Assembly (NCBI RefSeq): GCF_002234405.1
Contig: NZ_NMQT01000117.1
Span: forward strand, 1 to 64,000
Reading direction: 5' to 3'
Length of the DNA: 64,000 nt
Origin: Amycolatopsis thailandensis
GTDB taxonomy: Bacteria; Actinomycetota; Actinomycetes; Mycobacteriales; Pseudonocardiaceae
Shown: piece by piece, positions 15,527 through 24,016 of the stretch
Layout of the letters: the number at the start of each line of letters is the position of its first letter
Position numbering within the stretch: position 1 is the stretch's first letter
Position numbers and translations under genes: made by a program
Notes under the pieces: model-generated
The model's database searches: none
The model's input: only the letters and a program-made list of their open reading frames with translations
What the model was told of the DNA's origin: nothing

Positions 15527-17605
15527 TCAGCGGTCGTAGTCCACGTCCAGCTCGGGCGAGGTCGCCACCGCCCGGCAAGTAAGGATCCGCCCCGCCGCGA
15601 CGTCCTCGTCCCCGAGCGCGTAGCGCACGTCCATCCGCGCGCTGCCCCGCACCACGGTCGCCCGGCACGTTCCGCAAGCCCCGCCCATGCACGCGTACGG
15701 CGCGTCGACGCCGTGCCGCAGCGCGGCGCCGAGGACGGTTTCGCCCACCGTGGCGGGGATTTCGGCGGTTTTCCCGCCCGCTGTCACCGTCAGCGCGGGG
15801 CCGGGCCGCCGCGAAGGCCGGACGGGCAGCGCGCCTTGGAACAGCTCGAAGTGGACGTTCTCCTCGGGGACGTCCCGGTCGGACAGGGTCCGGCGCGCCA
15901 TGTCGACGAGGTCGCGCGGGCCGCACAGGAACCACTCGTCCACCTTCGCCGGGTGCAGCCGCGCTTGCAGCAGCGCCCGGAGCCGGGTGCTGTCGAGACG
16001 GCCGCGCTGGTAGCGCTCGTGCGAGATCGCCAGCGCCTCGCCGACGATGTCGAACGGCTTTTCCAGCCGCTGTGTCCGCAGGTCCGGGTCGCGTTCGTCG
16101 GTGCGGTAGTGCACGACGTGCAGCCGCCCGCCCAGCTGGGTGGCGAGGGCGCCGAGTTCGGCGGCGAACATCGTGCTGGCGCCGGAGGTGTTGATGTACA
16201 GCAAGGTCGCCTTGCTGTTGGGCTCGTTCCGCAACGTCGAGGTCAGGATCGACAGGATCGGCGTGATCCCGCTTCCCGCGGCGAGCGCGACATAACGGCC
16301 GGAGCGGTTCCGCGCGGGGGTCAGCGTGAACACCCCGTCGGGAGGCAGCACTTCCAGCACGTCGCCCGCTTCGAGCTCCGTGGTGGCGAACGTCGAGAAC
16401 GCGCCGCCGAGCTGATGCTTGATCGCGATCCGCAGCATGCCGGACTCCGGCGTCGAGCAGATCGAGTAGGCGCGCCGCATCTCCAACCCGTCCACCTCCG
16501 CGCGGATGACGAGGTGCTGGCCGGGGGTGAACCGGAAGGTCTCCCGCAGCCGCTCCGGCACGTCGAACGTCACCGTGACGGCGCCTTCGCACAGCGGCCG
16601 GACCTCGGAGACCCGCAGCGAATGGAACCGGCCCGGTGGCCGGGGCTGCGGAGCGGGCGGCTCCTCGTCGAACGAGCCGGTGAGCTGACGCCACTCGCGG
16701 TACTCCGACGACGTCAGTTCGCGGCCCCACGCGGTCGCGATCGGGACGTCCCTGGCGAGATAGGCGTCGCGGTTGTCCCGCCACGCGCGCAGGTACCGGT
16801 AGAACGGGATCGCCGGGTGGAGATGGTGCACCAGGTGGTAGTTCTGGCACAGCATGATCGGCGTCATCAGCCATTCCAGTCCGACGCGGACGCGGGTGGC
16901 GCCGAACCGGTTCTGCCGCTGCTCACCGAGGTCGTGATGCGGGAGCCAGTCGAACCACCAGGCCAGCACGGCCAGCCCGACGCGCTGCGGGACGAGGTAC
17001 GCCACCAGCAGTTCCCAGCCGTGGCCGCTCACGGTCAGCCAGGCGAACGCGGCGAAGCTCAGCGCGACGACGGCCGCGGTCTCGATCCGCTCCGACCGCG
17101 GCCGGGAGCGCTGCCGCGCCACGTAGAAGCGGGCGTACCAGAAGTCGATGGTCAGCCAGCGCAGGGGCAACTGCCACCACGGGCCGTGCGCGGTCCAGGC
17201 GTCGGGATCGGTGTGGGCGTCCTCGTTGGTGTTGCGGTGGTGCTCCAGATGGATGTAGCGCACCAGCGGGAAGGAGCCGTAACCGGCGACGAACGGCATC
17301 GCCAGCCTGCCGAGGAGTTCGTTGACCCAGGTGAGCTGCCCGGCCGCGTGATGCGTCGCCTCGTGCAGCACCGTGAACATCGTGAAGGTGACGAGCGCGT
17401 GCAGGGGAATGGTCACCCAGAGCGGCGCGGCGTCGTTGACCACCAGCCAGGTGGCCCCGATCCAGACCATGAGGCCGCCGGTGAACAGCAGGACCGTCGG
17501 CACCGAGACCACCGGCAGCGGGATCCGCGGGTTGGGCAGCCCGCGTCTCAGCTTCTGCGCGGGAATTCCGTCCGTGTCCTCGGACCGGGTTACGGCGACG
17601 GCCAT
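15527..17605 (-). CDS. Fatty acid desaturase/hydroxylase fused to ferredoxin reductase
   Basis: A 692-residue fusion. Residues 30-340 form a membrane di-iron desaturase/hydroxylase with four or more helices and three histidine boxes: HEATHH, HLEHHRNTN and HLVHHLHP. Residues about 365-600 are an FAD/NAD(P)H reductase (RRAYSICSTPES for FAD, GSGITPILSIL for nucleotide). Residues 605-692 are a plant-type 2Fe-2S domain with CMGGACGTCRA and a distant LTC. The chain therefore appears to carry its own electron supply. The substrate may be a fatty acid, alkane or carotenoid ring. It starts at ATG 17605 with GAGGGGAAC ahead; its single-gene operon ends at the palindrome. Confidence 0.88.
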   Translation of the reverse strand: MAVAVTRSEDTDGIPAQKLRRGLPNPRIPLPVVSVPTVLLFTGGLMVWIGATWLVVNDAAPLWVTIPLHALVTFTMFTVLHEATHHAAGQLTWVNELLGRLAMPFVAGYGSFPLVRYIHLEHHRNTNEDAHTDPDAWTAHGPWWQLPLRWLTIDFWYARFYVARQRSRPRSERIETAAVVALSFAAFAWLTVSGHGWELLVAYLVPQRVGLAVLAWWFDWLPHHDLGEQRQNRFGATRVRVGLEWLMTPIMLCQNYHLVHHLHPAIPFYRYLRAWRDNRDAYLARDVPIATAWGRELTSSEYREWRQLTGSFDEEPPAPQPRPPGRFHSLRVSEVRPLCEGAVTVTFDVPERLRETFRFTPGQHLVIRAEVDGLEMRRAYSICSTPESGMLRIAIKHQLGGAFSTFATTELEAGDVLEVLPPDGVFTLTPARNRSGRYVALAAGSGITPILSILTSTLRNEPNSKATLLYINTSGASTMFAAELGALATQLGGRLHVVHYRTDERDPDLRTQRLEKPFDIVGEALAISHERYQRGRLDSTRLRALLQARLHPAKVDEWFLCGPRDLVDMARRTLSDRDVPEENVHFELFQGALPVRPSRRPGPALTVTAGGKTAEIPATVGETVLGAALRHGVDAPYACMGGACGTCRATVVRGSARMDVRYALGDEDVAAGRILTCRAVATSPELDVDYDR

Positions 17606-17991
17606 CGATCGTTCCCCTCGGTCGATGCTACCGGGACAAGCTGTCAAACCGTAGACAACTAGTACTGGTTTGTAAACTTCATCGGACTGGCGAAACGCCT
17701 CGTCACGGCGCCCGATGGTGCGACGCGGCGCGCATCCGTGTCCAGGAAAGGGCCGCTTCGTAACAGAGAAGAACCGAAAACTGGTCCGATCGGGTGGTCG
17801 GGGGCCGGTTACTCGGACAGTTCTCGAAAGCCGTGACCGGCCCGGGGAAGCTGCCCGGTGGCCCCGCGCCCGGAGCGATGAAGCACACGGCCTAGACTCG
17901 GACGGCCCGGTCTGCAGGCTGGCCAGGGCGCATCCGCTGCCGAACGCACGCGGATGCTCAAACACATCGTTTACCGCTCGAGGAGAATACG
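17606..17991. promoter_or_regulatory. Divergent control region of desaturase fusion and tig
   Basis: A 386-bp gene-free stretch. A near-palindrome AACTAGTACTGGTT at 17657-17670 lies 52 nt upstream of the desaturase start and may be an operator for an unlinked regulator. On the + strand TAGACT at 17893-17898 is a good -10 candidate for tig, which would give a leader of about 85 nt. Nothing else is evident. Confidence 0.4.
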
Positions 17992-19362
17992 TTGAAGAGC
18001 ACCGTCGAGCAGCTCAGCCCGACGCGAGTCAAGATCAATGTCGAGGTGCCGTTCGACGAGCTCAAGCCGAACTTCGACCGCGCCTACCGCAAGATCGCCC
18101 AGCAGGTGCGCATCCCCGGCTTCCGTCCGGGCAAGGCGCCGGCTCGCGTGCTGGAAAGCCGGATCGGGCGAGCCCCGGTGCTCGACGAGGTCGTCAACGA
18201 GGTCATTCCGGCCAAGTACATGGAAGCCGTGCGCGCGGGCGAGGTCCGCACGCTGGGCCAGCCCGAGTTCGAGGTGACCAAGCTGGAGGACCGTGAGGTT
18301 CTCGAGTTCACCGCCGAAGTCGACATCCGCCCGGAGATCTCGCTGCCCGACCTCGAAGGCTTCGCGGTCAGCGTCGACGACGTCGAACTGACCGACGCCG
18401 AGGTCGACGAGCAGCTCGACGAGCTGCGCGCCCGTTTCGGCACCCTGACCGGTGTCGAGCGCGCGGCCGAGAACGGCGACTTCGTCTCGATCGACCTCGC
18501 GGCCACCGTCGACGGACAGGAGGTCGAGGAGGCCTCGACCACCGGCCTGTCCTACGAGATCGGCTCCGGCCAGCTCGTCGACGGCATCGACGAGGCGATC
18601 ATCGGCGCGAACGCGGGCGAGACCAAGACCTTCACCACGAAGCTGGTCGCCGGCGAGCACACCGGCAAGGACGCCGACGTCACCGTCACCGTGCAGACCA
18701 TCAAGCAGCGCGAGCTGCCCGAGGCGGACGACGAGTTCGCCCAGATGGCGAGCGAGTTCGACTCGATCGACGAGCTGAAGGGCGACCTTCGCGAGCGCCT
18801 CGGCCGCGTCAAGAAGATGCAGCAGGGCGTCCAGGCCCGCGACAAGGTCCTCGAGGAGCTGCTCGAGCGCACCGAGATCGCGATCCCGGAGAAGGTCCTC
18901 GAGGCCGAGATCGAGAACCGCAAGCACGACGCGATCCACCCGTTCGACCACGACGAGGCGCAGTTCGCCAAGGCCCTCGAGGCCGAAGGCCGCACCCTCG
19001 AAGAGTTCGACACCGAGGTGCGCGAGGAGTCGGAGAAGGCGGTCCGCACGCAGCTGCTGCTGGACAGCATCGCCGACGCCGAGAAGACGTCGGTCAACGA
19101 CGGTGAGCTCACCGAGCGGATCATCTACCAGGCGCAGCGCTTCGGCGTCAGCCCGGACGAGTACGTCCAGCGGGCGCAGCAGTCCGGTCAGCTGACCGCG
19201 ATCTACGCCGACGTCCGGCGCGGCAAGGCGCTGGCCTCGGTGGTCCGCAAGACCACCGTGACCGACGCCTCCGGCGCCGAGGTCGACCTCGAAGAGCTCT
19301 TCGGCCCCGCAGCCGAGGAGACGCAGGTCACCGAGGAGACCGCGAAGACTGCGGCCGAGTAG
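17992..19362 (+). CDS. tig: Trigger factor, ribosome-associated chaperone
   Basis: A 456-residue chaperone and peptidyl-prolyl isomerase that binds at the ribosome exit near L23. The N-terminal domain contains the ribosome-binding signature GFRPGKAPARV (about residues 43-53). The FKBP-like isomerase domain follows (ENGDFVSIDLAATVDG, about 158-240). The C-terminal helical domain binds substrate. The start is TTG at 17992, with AGGAGAA upstream. The gene is first in the tig-clpP1-clpP2-clpX order conserved in actinobacteria, but a strong hairpin after it suggests separate transcription. Confidence 0.96.
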   Translation: MKSTVEQLSPTRVKINVEVPFDELKPNFDRAYRKIAQQVRIPGFRPGKAPARVLESRIGRAPVLDEVVNEVIPAKYMEAVRAGEVRTLGQPEFEVTKLEDREVLEFTAEVDIRPEISLPDLEGFAVSVDDVELTDAEVDEQLDELRARFGTLTGVERAAENGDFVSIDLAATVDGQEVEEASTTGLSYEIGSGQLVDGIDEAIIGANAGETKTFTTKLVAGEHTGKDADVTVTVQTIKQRELPEADDEFAQMASEFDSIDELKGDLRERLGRVKKMQQGVQARDKVLEELLERTEIAIPEKVLEAEIENRKHDAIHPFDHDEAQFAKALEAEGRTLEEFDTEVREESEKAVRTQLLLDSIADAEKTSVNDGELTERIIYQAQRFGVSPDEYVQRAQQSGQLTAIYADVRRGKALASVVRKTTVTDASGAEVDLEELFGPAAEETQVTEETAKTAAE

Positions 19363-19403
19363 GGAATATCCGGTCCGGTCGAAACGGACCGTAAAGCTGT
19401 AAG

Positions 19404-19445
19404 CGAACTTGGGCGGTGTCAGGCATTCTGCACCGCCCAAGTTCG
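19404..19445 (+). terminator. Hairpin terminator between tig and clpP1
   Basis: A perfect 15-bp stem (CGAACTTGGGCGGTG and complement) with a 12-nt loop lies 41 nt after the tig stop and 101 nt before clpP1. There is no T-run, as is common in actinobacteria. It should limit read-through from tig into the protease operon. Confidence 0.7.
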
Positions 19446-19546
19446 TTAGGGTCGGTTGCAAGATCCTCAGCACCTGGACACAGCATCTGGACATACAGCG
19501 GCGGCCGAGGCACGGCTGGCCGCCGTCGGCGAAAAGGCAGGCAGAC

Positions 19547-20149
19547 GTGACGCAGCACATGCCCGAGGCGCGGACCGGAACCGCGGGGCTCAACCTCACC
19601 GACTCGGTCTTCGAGCGGTTGCTCCAGGAGCGCATCGTCGTCCTCGGCTCCGAGGTCAACGACGAGGTCGCGAACCGGATCACCGCCCAGTTGTTGCTGC
19701 TCGACGCAGACGACTCCGAGTCGGACATCCGCTTCTACATCAACTCGCCCGGTGGCTCGGTCACCGCGGGTTTCGCGATCTACGACACCATGCAGCTGAT
19801 CCGCCCGGACGTCGCGACCTACGCGATGGGCCTGGCCGCGTCGATGGGGCAGTTCCTGCTCTCGTCCGGCACGCCCGGCAAGCGGTACGCGCTGCAGCAC
19901 GCGCGCATCCTCATGCACCAGCCCTCGGCGGGCGTCGGCGGCACGGCCTCCGACATCGCCATCCAGGCCGAGGTGTTCGGCAAGTGGAAGCAGGAGCTGG
20001 CCCGGATCACCGCCGAGCAGACCGGTCAGACGGTCGAGCAGATCGTCAAGGACGGTGACCGCGACCGCTGGTTCACCGCGCAGGAGGCGAAGGACTACGG
20101 CTTCGTGGACCAGGTCCTCACGCGCGAGAACCCGCTTCCCAACAGCTGA
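19547..20149 (+). CDS. clpP1: ATP-dependent Clp protease proteolytic subunit 1
   Basis: A 200-residue serine peptidase subunit. The catalytic S99 lies in GLAASMGQ and H124 in ILMHQPS; the oxyanion strand NSPGGSV is present. In actinobacteria ClpP1 and ClpP2 form a mixed two-ring complex driven by ClpX or ClpC. The start is taken as GTG 19547 with AAGGCAGG upstream; an ATG at 19559 is also possible. clpP2 follows after 27 nt, so the two are co-transcribed. Confidence 0.95.
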   Translation: MTQHMPEARTGTAGLNLTDSVFERLLQERIVVLGSEVNDEVANRITAQLLLLDADDSESDIRFYINSPGGSVTAGFAIYDTMQLIRPDVATYAMGLAASMGQFLLSSGTPGKRYALQHARILMHQPSAGVGGTASDIAIQAEVFGKWKQELARITAEQTGQTVEQIVKDGDRDRWFTAQEAKDYGFVDQVLTRENPLPNS

Positions 20150-20176
20150 TCCGCGCCGGCACACAGGAGAATTTCA

Positions 20177-20848
20177 ATGAGCAACTTCCAGCTTCCGATC
20201 GGGTCGCAGGCGCCGGGGATGCAGTCGCGGCTCCAGCTGCCGCAGTCGCGGTACGTCCTGCCCTCGTACGTCGAGCGCACGAGCTACGGCATCAAGGAAT
20301 CGAACCCGTACAACAAGCTGTACGAAGAGCGTCAGATCATGCTCGGCGTGCAGATCGACGACGCGTCGGCCAACGACGTGATGGTCCAGCTGCTGCACCT
20401 CGAGCACGAGGACCCGGACCGCGACATCATGATCCTGATCAACTCGCCCGGTGGCTCGTTCACCGCGCTGATGGCGATCTACGACACGATGCAGTACGTC
20501 CGCCCCGACATCGTCACCATGTGCATCGGCCAGGCCGCTTCGGCCGCCGCGGTGCTCCTGGCGGCCGGTACCCCCGGCAAGCGGTTCACGCTGCCGAACT
20601 CGCGCGTGCTGATCCACCAGCCCGCCACCGAGGGCACCTATGGCCAGGTGTCGGACCTGGAGATCCAGGCCAACGAGATCCAGCGGGTGCGGCGCCAGAT
20701 GGAGGTCATCCTGGCGAAGCACACGAACAAGGACGCCGACGAGGTCAAGAAGGACATCGAGCGCGACAAGATCCTGACGGCCGACGAAGCCAAGGCCTAC
20801 GGGATCGTCGACGAGGTGCTCGAGTACCGCAAGGCCTCGAGCAGCTGA
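20177..20848 (+). CDS. clpP2: ATP-dependent Clp protease proteolytic subunit 2
   Basis: A 223-residue ClpP2. Catalytic S122 lies in GQAASAAAVLLA and H147 in VLIHQPA. The N-terminal region (about 35 residues) is longer than in ClpP1, and part is probably removed during maturation, as known for mycobacterial ClpP2. It starts at ATG 20177 with AGGAGAA. The complex with ClpP1 is essential in related actinobacteria. The gene ends shortly before a hairpin, so clpX has its own leader. Confidence 0.95.
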   Translation: MSNFQLPIGSQAPGMQSRLQLPQSRYVLPSYVERTSYGIKESNPYNKLYEERQIMLGVQIDDASANDVMVQLLHLEHEDPDRDIMILINSPGGSFTALMAIYDTMQYVRPDIVTMCIGQAASAAAVLLAAGTPGKRFTLPNSRVLIHQPATEGTYGQVSDLEIQANEIQRVRRQMEVILAKHTNKDADEVKKDIERDKILTADEAKAYGIVDEVLEYRKASSS

Positions 20849-20854
20849 TCGTGC

Positions 20855-20898
20855 CGGGACCCGGTGCGTGTCGGGAGACGACACGCACCGGATCCCTG
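20855..20898 (+). terminator. Hairpin after clpP2
   Basis: A 13-bp core stem CCGGTGCGTGTCG with complement and a 5-nt loop (20861-20891), extended outward by a further GC-rich stem with mismatches. It starts 7 nt after the clpP2 stop. It probably ends the clpP1-clpP2 transcript. The following 180 bp up to clpX has no gene. Confidence 0.65.
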
Positions 20899-21078
20899 GT
20901 CTAAGGTCAGCTTCTGGCGTGCTCAGATGTGACGTTGGTTCTCCCGCCGACGGCATCGGACGGGTACCGTCAGTGGCAATGTGTGAGGCTCCGAGAGGTC
21001 ATCCGTGACCGGGGTACGACAGTCAGGCACGACAGTGCAGGCGCGATGGAAGCGCCGGAGGGGACGAGGTCAACGGCC

Positions 21079-22374
21079 ATGGCACGGATCGGTGACGGCG
21101 GCGACCTGCTGAAATGTTCTTTCTGCGGCAAGAGCCAAAAGCAGGTGAAGAAGCTCATTGCCGGCCCCGGGGTCTACATCTGCGATGAGTGCATCGATCT
21201 CTGCAACGAGATCATCGAAGAGGAACTGGCCGAGGCCGGTGAGGTCAAGCTCGACGAGCTGCCCAAGCCCGCCGAGATCCACGAGTTCCTCGAGCAGTAC
21301 ATCATCGGCCAGGACGACGCGAAGCGTTCGCTGGCCGTGGCGGTGTACAACCACTACAAGCGTGTGCAGTCCGACGACAAGGCCGGGCCGAAGGATTCCA
21401 AGGACGAGACCGTCGAACTGGCGAAGTCCAACATCCTGATGCTCGGGCCGACGGGCTGCGGCAAGACCTATCTGGCCCAGACCCTGGCGAAGATGCTGAA
21501 CGTCCCGTTCGCGATCGCGGACGCGACGGCGCTCACCGAAGCCGGGTACGTGGGCGAGGACGTCGAGAACATCCTGCTCAAGCTGATCCAGGCGGCGGAT
21601 TACGACGTCAAGCGGGCCGAGACGGGCATCATCTACATCGACGAGGTCGACAAGATCGCCCGGAAGTCGGAGAACCCGTCGATCACCCGCGACGTGTCCG
21701 GCGAGGGCGTGCAGCAGGCGCTGCTGAAGATCCTCGAGGGCACCACGGCCTCGGTGCCGCCGCAGGGCGGCCGCAAGCACCCGCACCAGGAGTTCATCCA
21801 GATCGACACGACGAACGTGCTGTTCATCGTGGCCGGCGCGTTCGCCGGACTGGAGAAGATCATCAACGAGCGGGTCGGCAAGCGCGGCCTCGGTTTCGGC
21901 GCGGAGATCCGCACCAAGGCCGAGATCGACGAGAGCGACATCTTCTCCGACACCATGCCGGAGGACCTGATCAAGTTCGGGCTCATCCCGGAGTTCATCG
22001 GCCGCCTCCCGGTCGTGGCGACGGTGACCCACCTGGACAAGGACTCACTGGTCAGCATCCTGACCACGCCGCGCAACGCGCTGGTGAAGCAGTACAAGAA
22101 GCTCTTCGAGATGGACAACGTCGAGCTGGAGTTCACCAAGACCGCGCTCGAAGCCATCGCCGACCAGGCCGTGCTCCGCGGCACCGGCGCCCGTGGCCTG
22201 CGCGCGATCATGGAAGAGGTCCTGCAGCCGGTCATGTACGACATCCCCAGCCGCGACGACGTCGCGAAGGTCGTCATCACCGAGCAGACGGTCCGCGAGA
22301 ACGTGAACCCGACGATCGTGGCGCGTCAGCCGTCACGCCGTCGCAGCAGCGAGCGCGGCGAGAAGTCCGCCTGA
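21079..22374 (+). CDS. clpX: ATP-dependent Clp protease ATP-binding subunit ClpX
   Basis: A 431-residue AAA+ unfoldase that feeds tagged proteins into ClpP. The N-terminal zinc-binding domain has CSFCGKS and CDECIDLC. The AAA+ domain has Walker A GPTGCGKT, Walker B IIYIDEVDKIA, and sensor-2 RGTGARGLR. The pore loop GYVGEDV is present. It starts at ATG 21079 with GAGGT ahead; upstream in-frame codons are not conserved ClpX sequence. It is followed by a strong terminator. Confidence 0.97.
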   Translation: MARIGDGGDLLKCSFCGKSQKQVKKLIAGPGVYICDECIDLCNEIIEEELAEAGEVKLDELPKPAEIHEFLEQYIIGQDDAKRSLAVAVYNHYKRVQSDDKAGPKDSKDETVELAKSNILMLGPTGCGKTYLAQTLAKMLNVPFAIADATALTEAGYVGEDVENILLKLIQAADYDVKRAETGIIYIDEVDKIARKSENPSITRDVSGEGVQQALLKILEGTTASVPPQGGRKHPHQEFIQIDTTNVLFIVAGAFAGLEKIINERVGKRGLGFGAEIRTKAEIDESDIFSDTMPEDLIKFGLIPEFIGRLPVVATVTHLDKDSLVSILTTPRNALVKQYKKLFEMDNVELEFTKTALEAIADQAVLRGTGARGLRAIMEEVLQPVMYDIPSRDDVAKVVITEQTVRENVNPTIVARQPSRRRSSERGEKSA

Positions 22375-22392
22375 GCGGCGATCTTCGTCATC

Positions 22393-22427
22393 GATGCCCC
22401 GGCCGGGTCCGACCCGGCCGGGGCATC
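22393..22427 (+). terminator. clpX terminator
   Basis: A 17-bp GC-rich perfect stem (GATGCCCCGGCCGGGTC and complement) with a 1-nt loop, followed by TGTTT. It begins 18 nt after the clpX stop. This is one of the clearest intrinsic terminators of the window. Confidence 0.8.
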
Positions 22428-22466
22428 TGTTTCTCCGGCCCGGTCCGGCCGGTGACCGGACCGGGA

Positions 22467-22472
22467 TAGGAT
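22467..22472 (+). promoter_or_regulatory. -10 element of a leaderless gene
   Basis: TAGGAT lies 6 nt before the GTG at 22479. Transcription would begin at or next to the start codon, so the message is probably leaderless, a frequent state in actinobacteria. Confidence 0.55.
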
Positions 22473-22478
22473 GCGAGG

Positions 22479-22859
22479 GTGCCGCTGACTTCCACGAAGG
22501 ACGAGAACGAGGCTCCCGAGCTGGCAGCCGCGAGTCCACGCGAGGTCAGAGGACTCGTCGAACTCACCGAACGCATCGTCATCGGGGCCTATCGTCAGCA
22601 CCCGTGGATCCCGCGCGCGCTGACGATCGCGCTGGGCGTGCTGGTGGTGACCTGCCTGGTGGCCGGTGTCGTCCGGTTGTCGCCCTTGCCGCTGATCCCG
22701 CTGCCGCTGTTCGCCGGCTCCGCGTACGCGCTCGTCCGGATCAAGGCCGCGCGCGCCGCGGGATCGAACCAGTCGCTCGTCGTCTGGACCGGACTGTTCA
22801 CCGGTGCGACGCTCGCCGGATTCTGGCTGATCTCGATGGCGGGACGCTGGCTCGGCTGA
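22479..22859 (+). CDS. Hypothetical three-helix membrane protein
   Basis: A 126-residue protein with a hydrophilic N-terminus of about 45 residues, a conserved-looking GAYRQHPWIPRALTIA segment and three membrane helices. No family is recognised and no catalytic motif is present. It starts at GTG 22479; a leaderless message is likely. It lies between the clpX terminator and a regulator gene, 77 nt upstream of the latter. Confidence 0.7.
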   Translation: MPLTSTKDENEAPELAAASPREVRGLVELTERIVIGAYRQHPWIPRALTIALGVLVVTCLVAGVVRLSPLPLIPLPLFAGSAYALVRIKAARAAGSNQSLVVWTGLFTGATLAGFWLISMAGRWLG

Positions 22860-22936
22860 ACAGCCTCGCCGAAGGTTTTCGCATTTCCCTCCGTTAGCAG
22901 GGTTTCAGAATGGCTTCCACGAGGTAAGACGAGTCC

Positions 22937-23857
22937 GTGACAGTCACCGCGGGCCCCTTCTCTCACGTGGGTCTGCTCTACTCCGGTGACACCGAGTACC
23001 TGAACGGTACGGTTCCGTACATCCTCGAAGGCCTGAAGCTCGCCGAGCCCGTCGCGGTGGCCGTCCCCGGCCGGAATCTGACCTTGATCGAAGCGGCCTT
23101 GGGTGATTCCGCCGCCGACGTCGAACTCATCGACATGACCGAAGCGGGCCGAAACCCGGGCCGTATCCTCCCCGGCGTCCTGCTCGCGTTCGCGGACAAC
23201 CGGCCGGGTCCGGTCCGGATCGTCGGCGAGCCGGTCTGGGCCGGGCGCTCGGCCGTCGAGTACCCGGCGTGCGCGCAGCACGAGGCATTGATCAACTTCG
23301 CTTTCGGCGACCGCGAACTCCGCATGCTGTGCCCGTACGACCGGACCCGCCTGAAGGGCGACGTCCTCGCCGACGTCGGGCGGACCCACCCGACTCTCTC
23401 CGGCGCCGACGGCGATCGTCCGAGCGGGGAGTACGCCCCCGATGCTGTCGTCGAGAAGTACAACCTGCCGCTGCCCGAACCGAAGGCGGCGGAGGCGTTC
23501 CGCTTCGACATCGCCAGGCTTTCCGCCGTGCGCAATTTCGCGCGGGAGAGAGCGGAGGAGAGCGGGCTCGCCCCGGACCGGGTGGAGGACCTCGTCCTGG
23601 CCGTGGCGGAACTGTCCGCCAACAGCGTGCTGCACGGTTCGGGGCACGGTGTGGTCCGCGTCTGGCGCGACGAGGACCACGTGCTCTGCGAGGTCGTCGA
23701 CGAAGGCACGCTGAGCGATCCGCTGGCCGGACGGCGGCCGGCTCCGCCGGGGCAGATCGGCGGACGCGGTCTGGTGCTGGTGAACCAGGTCGCCGACCTG
23801 GTCCGGCAGTACCTCAGACCGGGCTCGACCGTGACCCGGATCTACTTCCGCCCCTAG
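22937..23857 (+). CDS. MEDS sensor-histidine kinase-like ATPase regulator
   Basis: A 306-residue protein. Residues 8-165 match the MEDS sensory domain (HVGLLYSGDTEYLNGTVPYILEGLKLAEPVAVAVPG). Residues 185-300 are an RsbW-type HATPase with LAVAELSANSVLHG (N box), CEVVDEG (G1) and GGRGLVLVNQVADLV. It lacks the phosphoacceptor histidine region. Such proteins are thought to act in anti-sigma or partner-switching control; the sigma partner is not nearby. It starts at GTG 22937. Its stop codon TAG is completed by the first base of an inserted palindromic element. Confidence 0.85.
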   Translation: MTVTAGPFSHVGLLYSGDTEYLNGTVPYILEGLKLAEPVAVAVPGRNLTLIEAALGDSAADVELIDMTEAGRNPGRILPGVLLAFADNRPGPVRIVGEPVWAGRSAVEYPACAQHEALINFAFGDRELRMLCPYDRTRLKGDVLADVGRTHPTLSGADGDRPSGEYAPDAVVEKYNLPLPEPKAAEAFRFDIARLSAVRNFARERAEESGLAPDRVEDLVLAVAELSANSVLHGSGHGVVRVWRDEDHVLCEVVDEGTLSDPLAGRRPAPPGQIGGRGLVLVNQVADLVRQYLRPGSTVTRIYFRP

Positions 23858-24016
23858 GCGCTGTCCTGTAAGTCCGTCCGCGGTCTTCGCGCCCAGGCGG
23901 CCTCTGACGGCACGGGCGATCCAGCCGAGTACAACCCGGTACGAGACTGAATCGCCCGCACCGCCAGAGACCACCTGGATCACGAAGCCCATCGAACGGA
24001 CTTACAGGACAGCGCC
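23857..24016. mobile_element. 160-bp MITE-like element with 21-bp terminal inverted repeats
   Basis: The element begins GGCGCTGTCCTGTAAGTCCG and ends with its exact complement; the perfect repeat is 21 bp. The rest is an imperfect palindrome through to the centre, for example CCAGGCGGCCTCTG against CCAGGTGGTCTCTG. It has no coding capacity. It is flanked by TA on both sides (23855-23856, 24017-24018), fitting a TA target duplication as made by IS630/mariner or some IS5-group transposases. It sits exactly at the meeting ends of two convergent genes and must also act as a strong hairpin there. Confidence 0.8.

Noticed and set aside
19446..19546. ClgR-type operator ahead of clpP1
   Set aside because: No CGC-N5-GCG dyad like the known ClgR box could be found in the spacer.
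23857..24016. Simple terminator instead of a mobile element
   Set aside because: It is too long (160 bp), with a perfect 21-bp end repeat and flanking TA duplication, which fits a MITE better; terminator action may be secondary.
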